Part shown: piece by piece, positions 35,990-44,374 of the stretch | Layout: every line of letters begins with the position of its first letter | Numbering within the stretch: position 1 is the first letter of the stretch | Notes under the pieces: model-generated | The model's database searches: none | What the model was told of the DNA's origin: nothing | Seen by the model: only the letters and a program-made list of their open reading frames with translations | NCBI GenBank assembly: GCA_023255735.1 | Contig: JAGDVP010000026.1 | Span: forward strand, 1-48,763 | Origin: Halothiobacillus sp. | GTDB taxonomy: Bacteria > Pseudomonadota > Gammaproteobacteria > Halothiobacillales > Halothiobacillaceae | DNA: 48,763 bases | Direction of reading: 5' to 3' | Made by a program: the position numbers and the translations under genes

Positions 35990-36637
35990 ATGAACCAAGA
36001 TAAAACCATCGATAACACCCCCCCCGTTGCCGCCCAAGCCGTGGGCACTGCACCATCGCCCGAACAGCACTCAGCTGAGTCTATTGTGGGTTGGGTTGTT
36101 GCCGCACTCGAAGACCTCAAAGCCATTGATATTCGCGTGTTGGATGTGCGTGGCCACTGCAACTTCACCGATTTTATGGTGTTTTCATCCGGCACCTCGG
36201 ATCGGCATTTAAAATCGCAGGCCAATAGCGTGATTGTGCAATTGAAAAATCAGGGCATTCGCCCCATGGGCGTTGAGGGCGATGAGGTTCCCGCCACGGA
36301 ATGGGTGTTGGTTGATTTGGTTGATGTGATCGTTCATATCATGCTGCCGGAAACGCGCGATCATTATCAACTGGAAAAATTATGGTCGGCGCCGGGCGGC
36401 CACCAAAGTACGGCTGAGCGCCCCAGTTTGAGTTCAAGTGCCAGCGCGGCATCGGTTGCAAGCCTAGCCGGTGGACAGTCGGCTTATGCGTTGGCCTTAG
36501 AAAAACTGCGGCAGGGCGCGGATATTGAAACCGCCATCGGTGATTGGGATGATGACGAAGGCCAACTCGATGACGATTTAGATGATTGGGATGATGAGCA
36601 TCCGAGCAATGACACCCCGCCCGCCCATCGTGCCTGA
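35990..36637 (+). CDS. rsfS: ribosomal silencing factor RsfS with an acidic C-terminal extension
   Basis: The RsfS core (about 27-140) reads VVAALEDLKAIDIRVLDVRGHCNFTDFMVFSSGTSDRHLKSQAN ... GDEVPATEWVLVDLVDVIVHIMLPETRDHYQLEKLW. It binds L14 and keeps 50S from joining 30S. At 215 residues it is far longer than E. coli RsfS (105). The extra part has an N-terminal lead of about 25 residues and a C-terminal tail of about 75, serine/alanine-rich and then strongly acidic (DWDDDEGQLDDDLDDWDDE). The tail appears to be in frame and real, since codon use does not change. Confidence 0.93.
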   Translation: MNQDKTIDNTPPVAAQAVGTAPSPEQHSAESIVGWVVAALEDLKAIDIRVLDVRGHCNFTDFMVFSSGTSDRHLKSQANSVIVQLKNQGIRPMGVEGDEVPATEWVLVDLVDVIVHIMLPETRDHYQLEKLWSAPGGHQSTAERPSLSSSASAASVASLAGGQSAYALALEKLRQGADIETAIGDWDDDEGQLDDDLDDWDDEHPSNDTPPAHRA

Positions 36638-36657
36638 ATTTCAATGCGGCCTGCGCG

Positions 36658-37128
36658 GTGAAAATTCAGCTCATTAGTGTTGGTACGCGTTTGCCCGATT
36701 GGGCGGCGGCGGGCACCGCAGAATATTTAAAGCGCATGCCGGCGGCGTGTCCGGTTTTTTTGCAAGAAATACCCGCCGTTCAACGGAGCAAAACCACCGC
36801 ATTGGGGCGCGCAAAAGCGGCTGAGTGCGAGCGCATCGAAGCGCAAATCCCCAAAAATGCTTGGCGTATCGTGTGTGATGAGCGCGGGCGTGATTGGTCA
36901 ACCGCAGAGCTTTCAGCGAAGCTGGCCGATTGGATGCAATCAGGGCGTGATGTGGCGATTGTGGTGGGCGGTGCTGATGGCTTAACCGATGAGCTGCGTG
37001 GCAGTGCCGATGTTTTGTGGCGATTATCTAAACTCACCCTGCCGCATCCGCTTGTGCGGGTTTTGTTGGTCGAGCAGCTTTATCGGGCTTGGTCTTTACT
37101 CTATAACCATCCTTATCATCGTGAGTAA
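36658..37128 (+). CDS. rlmH: 23S rRNA (pseudouridine-1915-N3)-methyltransferase RlmH
   Basis: The 156-residue SPOUT methyltransferase begins at GTG 36658, MKIQLISVGTRLPDWAAAGTAEYLKRMP. It has the knotted C-terminus: VVGGADGLTDELR, LSKLTLPHPLVRVLLVEQLYRAWSLLYNHPYHRE. It methylates pseudouridine 1915 of 70S ribosomes. It follows rsfS by 20 bp, the conserved pair, and overlaps the maf start by 8 bp. Confidence 0.96.
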   Translation: MKIQLISVGTRLPDWAAAGTAEYLKRMPAACPVFLQEIPAVQRSKTTALGRAKAAECERIEAQIPKNAWRIVCDERGRDWSTAELSAKLADWMQSGRDVAIVVGGADGLTDELRGSADVLWRLSKLTLPHPLVRVLLVEQLYRAWSLLYNHPYHRE

Positions 37129-37750
37129 TTTATTAGGTGCGCCCAAAGCGCCGGCGGCTTTGTTTTTGGCTTCAAGCTCACCCCGTCGGGCGCAGTTGCT
37201 TAAAGACATGGGCTTTCGATTTACGGTTTTGAATGCCGCGCTGTGTGCGGTTGATGAAACACCCAAGCCCTTTGAGTCACCGATTGCATTGGTGGAACGT
37301 TTGGCGCAAGCCAAAGCAATCAAAGGCTTGCAAGCCTCATGTCTTGCACAGGGTGGCGTTGTGCTTAGCGGGGATACGGTGGTGATTCATGCGCAAAGGC
37401 TGATGGGTAAACCGCGTGATGCGGCGGATGCGTGCGCCATGTTGAGCCAATTGCAGGGCGCAACGCATGAAGTGGTTACCGCGATTGCGGTCGTTTCGGC
37501 CACGCAATGCCGCGTGATATCGGTAGCCACCCAAGTCACGCTTGCCCCATTAACGGCCGCGCAAATTGCCGCCTATGTGGCCACAGGCGAGCCTAGGGAC
37601 AAAGCCGGTGCTTATGCGCTGCAAGGCATGGCGGCTCAATTTGTGCAGAAAATTGAAGGGTCTTGGGGCGCGGTGGTCGGCCTGCCTCAGTTCGAGACGG
37701 CGCAATTATTGGCGGCATTTGCAATCAAGCCCATCTGGCTTCAATCGTAA
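37121..37750 (+). CDS. maf: Maf-like nucleoside triphosphate pyrophosphatase
   Basis: From GTG 37121 the 209-residue protein has LFLASSSPRRAQLLKDMGF, GGVVLSGDTVV and DKAGAYALQGMAAQFVQKIEGSWGAVVGLPQFE. This matches Maf family proteins of the dTTP/UTP type (YhdE group), which hydrolyse non-canonical or pyrimidine nucleoside triphosphates. The frame is open upstream within rlmH, but the family starts at APAALFLASSSPRR. It is followed 23 bp on by rng, as in E. coli yhdE-rng. Confidence 0.93.
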   Translation: MSNLLGAPKAPAALFLASSSPRRAQLLKDMGFRFTVLNAALCAVDETPKPFESPIALVERLAQAKAIKGLQASCLAQGGVVLSGDTVVIHAQRLMGKPRDAADACAMLSQLQGATHEVVTAIAVVSATQCRVISVATQVTLAPLTAAQIAAYVATGEPRDKAGAYALQGMAAQFVQKIEGSWGAVVGLPQFETAQLLAAFAIKPIWLQS

Positions 37751-37773
37751 CTTTATTATTTGAGAATTAACCC

Positions 37774-39264
37774 ATGAGTGAAGAGATTCTCATCAATGTC
37801 ACCCCGCAGGAAACCCGTATTGCTTATGTGGAAAATGGGGTTTTGCAAGAAATTAATATCGAACGCGCCCGGGCGCGGGGCATGGTGGGCAATATTTATC
37901 AGGGGCGGGTGAGCCGCGTTTTACCGGGGATGGAAGCGGCGTTTGTGGATATTGGCCTTGAGCGCGCGGCTTTTTTACATGTATCTGATATTGAGCTTAA
38001 GCCCGAGGAAAAAGAAACTGGAGTGGAATCGCGGCCGCGATTGATTTACGACCTGCTCCGCACGGGGCAAAATTTAATGGTGCAGGTGATAAAAGACCCG
38101 CTCGGCAGCAAAGGTGCCAGGCTAACGACCGAAATTACCATACCGTCTCGCTACCTTGTGTATGTGCCTAATGGCCGCAATATTGGGGTTTCAAGCCGGG
38201 TGGAGCAGGGCGCAGAGCGCGATCGGCTCAAAGGGATTTTGAGCGAATTAATGAATGAATCGCGCGAGCAACAAAACGAGACCGAAATTGGCGGTTTTAT
38301 TTTACGCACGGCCGCCGAGGGCATCGATACCGAATCTTTGCGCCAAGATTATCTATTTTTGCGTCGATTATGGGCCAGCGTGCAAGAGCGCCAAAAGCAA
38401 ATTAATGGCGTGGGGTTGGTGTTTGATGATTTGCCTATTACCTTGCGCACCTTGCGCGATGTGTTGGGGCGTTATGTTGAGAAAATTCGCATTGATTCCC
38501 GCGAAACCTACCACCGCGCCATTCAATTTGCCCAGGAAATGGTGCCCGATATTCTACCCATTTTAGAGCACTACCCGGGTGAGCGCCCGCTGTTTGATAT
38601 GCACAATATCGAGCTTGAAATCGCCAACGCGCTTGAGCGCCGCGTGCCGTTAAAATCGGGCGGCTACATCATCATCGATCAAACCGAAGCGATGACAACG
38701 ATTGATGTGAACACTGGCGGCTTTGTGGGTTCTAAAAATTTAGAAGAAACCATTTTCAAAACCAATTTGGAAGCCGCCAGCGCCATTGCCCGCCAGCTAC
38801 GGTTACGTAATTTAGGCGGGATTATTATTCTCGATTTTATCGACATGATCGAACCCGATCACCGCCTTGCCGTGCAAGAAACCCTCAAACGGGCATTAGA
38901 GAGCGATCACGCCCGTACTAAAGTCTGTGAAGTGTCAGGCCTAGGCCTGGTTGAGATGACGCGCAAGCGAACCCGTGAATCGCTGGAGCATATTTTGTGC
39001 GAAGTGTGCCCAACCTGTGGCGGGCGCGGCACGGTGAAAACGGCTGAAACCGTATGTTATGAGATTTTCCGCGAAGTGACCCGCGAGGCGCGGCAATACA
39101 ACGCCAAGCAAATGTTGGTGATTGCGGCCTCGGCGGTGGTGGATCGGTTGCGCGAGGAGGATTCAACCTCGCTTGCGGAATTGCAAGAATTTATTGGCGT
39201 GCCTTTGCGCCTGCAAGCCGATGTGCATTATTTGCCCGAGCAATACGATATTGTGCTGATGTAA
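37774..39264 (+). CDS. rng: ribonuclease G
   Basis: The 496-residue protein has an S1 domain (about 37-125, GNIYQGRVSRVLPGMEAAFVDIGLERAAFLHVSDI), the metal-binding aspartates in MTTIDVNTGGFVG and IIILDFIDMIEPDHR, and the zinc-link cysteines in CEVCPTCGGRG. It is an endonuclease that matures the 5' end of 16S rRNA and cuts some mRNAs; length and lack of a long C-terminal scaffold distinguish it from RNase E. It sits in the conserved maf-rng-yhdP order. Confidence 0.96.
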   Translation: MSEEILINVTPQETRIAYVENGVLQEINIERARARGMVGNIYQGRVSRVLPGMEAAFVDIGLERAAFLHVSDIELKPEEKETGVESRPRLIYDLLRTGQNLMVQVIKDPLGSKGARLTTEITIPSRYLVYVPNGRNIGVSSRVEQGAERDRLKGILSELMNESREQQNETEIGGFILRTAAEGIDTESLRQDYLFLRRLWASVQERQKQINGVGLVFDDLPITLRTLRDVLGRYVEKIRIDSRETYHRAIQFAQEMVPDILPILEHYPGERPLFDMHNIELEIANALERRVPLKSGGYIIIDQTEAMTTIDVNTGGFVGSKNLEETIFKTNLEAASAIARQLRLRNLGGIIILDFIDMIEPDHRLAVQETLKRALESDHARTKVCEVSGLGLVEMTRKRTRESLEHILCEVCPTCGGRGTVKTAETVCYEIFREVTREARQYNAKQMLVIAASAVVDRLREEDSTSLAELQEFIGVPLRLQADVHYLPEQYDIVLM

Positions 39265-39338
39265 GCCGCGCATTCGGCATGTCCTGATACAATTTAAGGA
39301 ATTGCTTAAATTTTTTCTGCTCGAGGTTTCTCCCCGCG

Positions 39339-42300
39339 GTGCGTCCTCTTCACTTGCCCCATGCCATCCATTTGTCCTCGCGGCCCATTCGCCGAATGCT
39401 GCGGGCTTTGCTGGTATTAGGGGCTGTCATGCTGGTAATACTCGCGCTCATGGCCACCGCTTTACGCCTTGCCTTACCATACCTTAACGACTACCGCCCC
39501 AATGTAGAACAGCTGCTTTCGCAGGCTTGGGGCGCGCCGGTTACCTTTGGCGAAATTAATGTCGCCTTTGTGGGCTACCAGCCGCAGCTGATTTTAAAAG
39601 ATGTGCATTTAGGCCAAGATGGCCCTGTGATTTCCCAGCTCGGCGCTTCGCTATCCCTCTGGCGTAGTGCCATGCAAGGGCGGTGGGTTGCAGGGAAAAT
39701 CGTGATAGAACAGCCGCAATTGCAGTTTAATTTAGCTGCCGATGGTCAATGGCAGTTGGCTGGCGCGCCTAAAAATTCCGCCCCCACTGACGCTAATTCA
39801 TGGAGCCAATGGCTCAGTCGCCTGCCCGATTTGGGCGATATTTCGGTGCAAAATGCCCAAATCATCTGGGCTCGCCCTGCCAATCTCGCGCTTGCGCAGC
39901 CCGCCCGCCGCTTGGCCGCCACCTTAAGTGCCACGGCACGCTTGGCCGCGCACGGCTGGTCTTTATCCGGTGAGTTAACGGCAGCTGAGTTTGGCCCGCA
40001 ATCCGTGCGGGTGCGCGCGCAGGGTCGATTAGGCGACGAGTTTGCAACAGAGCTTTATATCAATACACGCGGCTGGCGATTGCCGGCGATGCAAGAGACG
40101 ATATTTGCCTTTACTTCAGGCACGCTGCGCTCGGAACTCGGCGGATGTCGATCGCCTGCCGAGGGGCTCGATTGCGCCAGCGGTTTGCCTGTGTTTGATC
40201 ATGGGCATTTAACCGGTGAGCTGTGGTTAAGATTTGCCGGTTCAAATTTAAGTTCGGTGCATGCTGGGTTTGATGTGACCGATATTCAAGTTAGCCGGAT
40301 GCGGCCAAACGTGATGGCAAGTACGTCTCCCTTGGCGCAAGAAAAAAGCAATGCCCCCGCTACCCCGACGGCAAAAGCGGCCTTAAAGCAGCTCAATGGG
40401 CAATTGGTTTGGCAAAAAACAGCACAGGGTTGGCGGCTTGATGCCGATCAAGTCGGCGTGGTAACCGAAGACAATGAACGCCTGCCCTTGCAATCGGTGC
40501 ATATTATTAATCAATTGGATCGAACCACGTTTTCCACTGATTATGCCGATTTAAACCAGCTTTCGGTTTGGCTTGCCACAGCGCCTCTGCCGCAAACCTA
40601 TCTGGCTTTGCTTGGGCAAAACGCGCTGCGGGGACAAGCGCGCGATGTGCGGCTGGCGTTTGTGGGCGAGCATTTAATCTCGGGTTATTTGGCGTTAAAC
40701 CATTTTGGGAATGTGCCCGGCCAGCGCCTGTGGCCTGTGATTGGCCAGGCGGATAATTTGGGCGGGCTTAATCTCACCTTATACAAGCAGCCTGCGGGTT
40801 GGATCGCCCATATTAATCAGCACAATTTGGTGTTGGCCGTGCCCGGCATGCTCCGCGAGCCGATGACGATCGACAGCCTAAAAACAGATCTGTACTGGCA
40901 CGATTCCAAGGCGCCCTTAATTTACAGCCCCGAGGTTAGCTTCAAAAATGCCGATTTAACCTTTAATGGCCGTTTTCGTTATCAAGCAGCCGATAGTGAA
41001 CAGGCAAAGCCGGCGCAATTAAGCATCAACACAGATTTTTCACAGATTGCCGTCGCGCGGGTTCCTGCTTATTTACCGCGCAATTTGCTAGATCAAGATG
41101 TGTTGGATTGGCTCGATCACAGTTTGGATTCCCCGCATCAACGCGGGCAGGTCAACCAAGGGCAATTTGTGTTTAATGGCGATCCGCACCGTTTTCCCTT
41201 CGTGCGAGGTGGTGGTTGGTTTTCCGTGGTGTTTGATTTTGATCATCTCAACTTGCCCTATCTTGCCAAGTGGCCGAATTTAATGGATGCCAAAGGTCAT
41301 ATCGCTTTTGTAAATCAGCAACTTCATACCGAGATTGATCAAGGGGCGGTCGCCAATGTCTCGGTGGCTGGCGCGCGGGTGAGTATTTTTGATTTAGATA
41401 ACCCAGTGCTCGATTTAGCCTTAAAGGCGCAAGCGCCCTTAGCCAAAATGCTGGGTTTTATTCAACAAAGCCCGCTTATGCCCCAAGGGAGCCTCGATGC
41501 CATCAAAACCACGGGCAATGCAGGGCTTGATTTATCGGTCAAAGTTGGGTTAATGCACGGTGGCCATGCGCTAACCCAAGGTTCGGTTACCTTTGAAGAT
41601 AATGATTTTGCGCTCGATAAATCACAAATTTACGTAAATAAAATCAATGGGTTGGTTAAATTTATCAATACCGATTTTAACGGTGAAGGGCTAGTCGGCC
41701 AATTTGCTGGCGCGCCGGTCACATTTTCGGTGGCCACGGCCAAACAAGCGGATACCACGGTGATCAACGCACAAGCCAAGCTCGATCCCCTGTTTGCCCT
41801 GCGCACAAAAAACACCGCTGCATTGGCTCCGCTCGTCGAACACGTGTCGGGCAAGGCTGAGACGGCGGTCAGCGTGCATATTCCCCACCATGGCAACCGA
41901 TTTAACGTCTCGGCACACAGTGATTTACGCGGCGTTGAAAGCTCGCTCCCCGCACCTTTTGCGAAAACTACCGATGCGCTCTGGCCGCTCACCGCCAATT
42001 TGCGCATCGAGGCGGGGGTTTTGCGCAACTTGTCGATCAACCCACAAGTGAACCCAGCGCAAAACTCAGGGGGGGAGGGCGGCAATAACAGCCCGCCCAA
42101 TGCCGCCTGGCAAGTTAAATTGGCCTTTAACCCCGCAGGCGATTTAGCTCAAGGGCAAGTGCGCAATGATGGTCGTGAAGGGGCGGCGCCACCGGCTGAC
42201 CGCTTGGATTTATCGTTAACAACGCCCATTTTTGATTGGGATCAGTGGCAACCCATTCTTATGGGCGAGCCTTTGTCGGCAAAGGAGGGCGCAAACTCGG

Positions 42301-43445
42301 CGCCGTTTAGGGTGCGCCTTAAGACCGAATCACTCCGCGCTGCGGGATTGACCTTCCCCGCGACAACGCTGGATTTATCTTATCTCAACAATAACTTCAC
42401 CTTAGATGCCAAAGGCGCGGCGCTGGATGGCACGGCACGCTATCAAGCACCCGATAATGCGCATCCAGCAGGGCAATTAAGCCTCAAGCTGAGCAAACTT
42501 TATGTGCAAACTAAGCCCGATTCGAGCACAACAAGCAAAACCAGCGGCACAACACATTCAGCACCATCGCCGATAACCGCGTGGGATCTTGCCCGAATCC
42601 CCGATGCCCATATTGATATTACCGACTTAAAACATAATGCCAATGAATTAGGCCAGTTCTCTTTTACCCTTGACCGATCGCAATCGCCCCCCCAAAGTGC
42701 GCCCGTTTTGCAAATTTCTGCCCTGGATTGGCAACCCACGGCCAGTATTCAAATGACCGGCCAAGGCTTTATTGCCGGCCTTGGGGTAGGTCAGCAAACT
42801 CATTTAGATGTATCGGCCAGTGGCAGTGCATTCGGTGCCATGCTCAAGCGCGCCCTCGGCAGTTCGCCTATTCAAGGCGGCAGCATAAAAACGGCCGATT
42901 TTTCACTGCAATGGCCCGGTGCGCCCTCGGCATTTGCGTTAGAACGCCTAAACGGCTCAGGGCAATTTGAATTAATCCAAGGCCAGCTCAATGATGTAGA
43001 TCCTGGGGCAGGGCGGCTTGCCGGGTTATTGAGCTTAAGCGCCTTAACCCGCCGTTTGCGGATGGATTTCAGTGATGTGGTCGATCAAGGATTGCAGTTT
43101 GATAGCTTAAGTGCACAGTGGCAACTCAAACAAGGTGAGTTAACCGTCGCGCCCCTCACCTTGAAAAACGCGGCGCTCACCGCCGTTGCCGAAGGCACGA
43201 GCAGCCTTGGCACCCAAAGCCTGAACTACACCGTACACATTTATGCCGATATAGGCATGTTGCTCCCCATCATCGGCACCGTGGCAGGTGGGCCTATCGT
43301 TGGCGGCGCTGTATTGGCATTGCAACAGGCTTTCTCTGCGCTCAATAAAAACCCAGCCCCCACCATAAGCTACCATATCGGCGGGCGCGTGGACCAACCC
43401 ATCGTTAAAACAATCAATACGAACGCTGAGGCACCCAACCCATGA
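39339..43445 (+). CDS. yhdP: YhdP family AsmA-like protein
   Basis: The 1368-residue protein has one N-terminal transmembrane segment (about 21-42, ALLVLGAVMLVILALMATAL), then the start of an AsmA-like beta-strand domain (LSQAWGAPVTFGEINVAFVGYQPQLILKDVHLG). The C-terminal DUF3971/TIGR02099 region includes LNGSGQFELIQGQLNDVDPGAGRLAGLLSLSALTRRLRMDFSDV. Such proteins form long grooves bridging inner and outer membranes and carry phospholipids. The GTG at 39339 is assumed; an ATG at 39396 is an alternative. A serine/threonine- and asparagine-rich segment near residues 905-925 looks like an inserted linker. Confidence 0.9.
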   Translation: MRPLHLPHAIHLSSRPIRRMLRALLVLGAVMLVILALMATALRLALPYLNDYRPNVEQLLSQAWGAPVTFGEINVAFVGYQPQLILKDVHLGQDGPVISQLGASLSLWRSAMQGRWVAGKIVIEQPQLQFNLAADGQWQLAGAPKNSAPTDANSWSQWLSRLPDLGDISVQNAQIIWARPANLALAQPARRLAATLSATARLAAHGWSLSGELTAAEFGPQSVRVRAQGRLGDEFATELYINTRGWRLPAMQETIFAFTSGTLRSELGGCRSPAEGLDCASGLPVFDHGHLTGELWLRFAGSNLSSVHAGFDVTDIQVSRMRPNVMASTSPLAQEKSNAPATPTAKAALKQLNGQLVWQKTAQGWRLDADQVGVVTEDNERLPLQSVHIINQLDRTTFSTDYADLNQLSVWLATAPLPQTYLALLGQNALRGQARDVRLAFVGEHLISGYLALNHFGNVPGQRLWPVIGQADNLGGLNLTLYKQPAGWIAHINQHNLVLAVPGMLREPMTIDSLKTDLYWHDSKAPLIYSPEVSFKNADLTFNGRFRYQAADSEQAKPAQLSINTDFSQIAVARVPAYLPRNLLDQDVLDWLDHSLDSPHQRGQVNQGQFVFNGDPHRFPFVRGGGWFSVVFDFDHLNLPYLAKWPNLMDAKGHIAFVNQQLHTEIDQGAVANVSVAGARVSIFDLDNPVLDLALKAQAPLAKMLGFIQQSPLMPQGSLDAIKTTGNAGLDLSVKVGLMHGGHALTQGSVTFEDNDFALDKSQIYVNKINGLVKFINTDFNGEGLVGQFAGAPVTFSVATAKQADTTVINAQAKLDPLFALRTKNTAALAPLVEHVSGKAETAVSVHIPHHGNRFNVSAHSDLRGVESSLPAPFAKTTDALWPLTANLRIEAGVLRNLSINPQVNPAQNSGGEGGNNSPPNAAWQVKLAFNPAGDLAQGQVRNDGREGAAPPADRLDLSLTTPIFDWDQWQPILMGEPLSAKEGANSAPFRVRLKTESLRAAGLTFPATTLDLSYLNNNFTLDAKGAALDGTARYQAPDNAHPAGQLSLKLSKLYVQTKPDSSTTSKTSGTTHSAPSPITAWDLARIPDAHIDITDLKHNANELGQFSFTLDRSQSPPQSAPVLQISALDWQPTASIQMTGQGFIAGLGVGQQTHLDVSASGSAFGAMLKRALGSSPIQGGSIKTADFSLQWPGAPSAFALERLNGSGQFELIQGQLNDVDPGAGRLAGLLSLSALTRRLRMDFSDVVDQGLQFDSLSAQWQLKQGELTVAPLTLKNAALTAVAEGTSSLGTQSLNYTVHIYADIGMLLPIIGTVAGGPIVGGAVLALQQAFSALNKNPAPTISYHIGGRVDQPIVKTINTNAEAPNP

Positions 43446-44293
43446 GCAACGCTGCAAAAGTGGCCGCCATCCAACTGAACAGCAAAGCCAGCTGGCTTGA
43501 AAACAAAACCACGATAGAACGCCTCGTGCATGATGCCGCCCACGCGGGTGCCGGGGTGATTGTGCTGCCCGAAAATTTATACGCCATGCCCGCCAACCCG
43601 CAAGAGTTACTCCATTTGGGGTTTAACGAATCTGATGAACCCTTAACTTGGTTTAAAAACTTAGCCCGCACACAAAAGGTTTGGTTGGTGGCCGGAACCC
43701 TGCCCATTTGCGCATCAGCTCATGCCAAAGGCTCAAAAAAACTACTGGCAAGAAGTTATGTGATTGATAGTGAAGGTGAAATTCGCGCGCATTACGACAA
43801 AATTCATTTATTTGACGTGACCGTTCCCGCGGGTATAGGCCAAGATGAATCCTATCGAGAGTCCGATTTATTTGAGCCGGGCACAACGCCCGTTGTTGTG
43901 GATACCCCGGCCGGACGCTTAGGGCTCGCCATCTGCTTTGATTTACGGTTTCCCGAACTTTTTCGGCAGCTAACCCGGCTCGGCGCCACCTGGATGTGCC
44001 TGCCCTCAGCCTTCACCCAAGCCACGGGCAGCGCACACTGGGAACCTTTGCTGCGTGCTCGCGCGATTGAAAATCAAGTATTCATGGTGGCGGCAGCGCA
44101 AGTCGGCACTCACGCCAGTGGCCGGCAAACCTATGGTCACAGCCTAATCGTAGACCCTTGGGGGCAGGTGCTTGCCAACGCTAACACACTTGCCGACTGC
44201 TTTATAACGGCCACCCTAGATCAAGCCGCTCAAGCCCAGATTCGCCAACAATTTCCCGTGCTGGCGTTACGGCGGCAACTCAGTTCGCTATAA
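43442..44293 (+). CDS. carbon-nitrogen hydrolase of the nitrilase superfamily (Nit1/Nit2-like)
   Basis: The 283-residue protein has the Glu-Lys-Cys triad: E44 (VLPENLYAMP), K120 (HYDKIHLFDV) and C165 (GLAICFDLRFPELFR). HYDKIHLFDV plus ICFDLRFPE marks the Nit branch, which hydrolyses deaminated glutathione or omega-amides. Its ATG overlaps the yhdP stop (ATGA), a common pairing in gammaproteobacteria (yhdP-yhcG/nit-tldD). No tldD follows here; the operon ends in a terminator 23 bp later. Confidence 0.9.
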   Translation: MSNAAKVAAIQLNSKASWLENKTTIERLVHDAAHAGAGVIVLPENLYAMPANPQELLHLGFNESDEPLTWFKNLARTQKVWLVAGTLPICASAHAKGSKKLLARSYVIDSEGEIRAHYDKIHLFDVTVPAGIGQDESYRESDLFEPGTTPVVVDTPAGRLGLAICFDLRFPELFRQLTRLGATWMCLPSAFTQATGSAHWEPLLRARAIENQVFMVAAAQVGTHASGRQTYGHSLIVDPWGQVLANANTLADCFITATLDQAAQAQIRQQFPVLALRRQLSSL

Positions 44294-44315
44294 ACTTGGG
44301 CGCAATAAAAAAAGT

Positions 44316-44350
44316 GGGGCAGGCATCATTTAAGATACCTGCCCCGTTTT
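44316..44350. terminator. bidirectional terminator between nit and the surface lipoprotein gene
   Basis: GGGGCAGG-c-ATC pairs with GAT-a-CCTGCCCC, followed by GTTTT. On the minus strand a run of A upstream (44305-44313) gives the T tract. It lies between convergent genes. Confidence 0.8.
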
Positions 44351-44374
44351 AATTGGCTTCTGGGTTAGCGGGGC

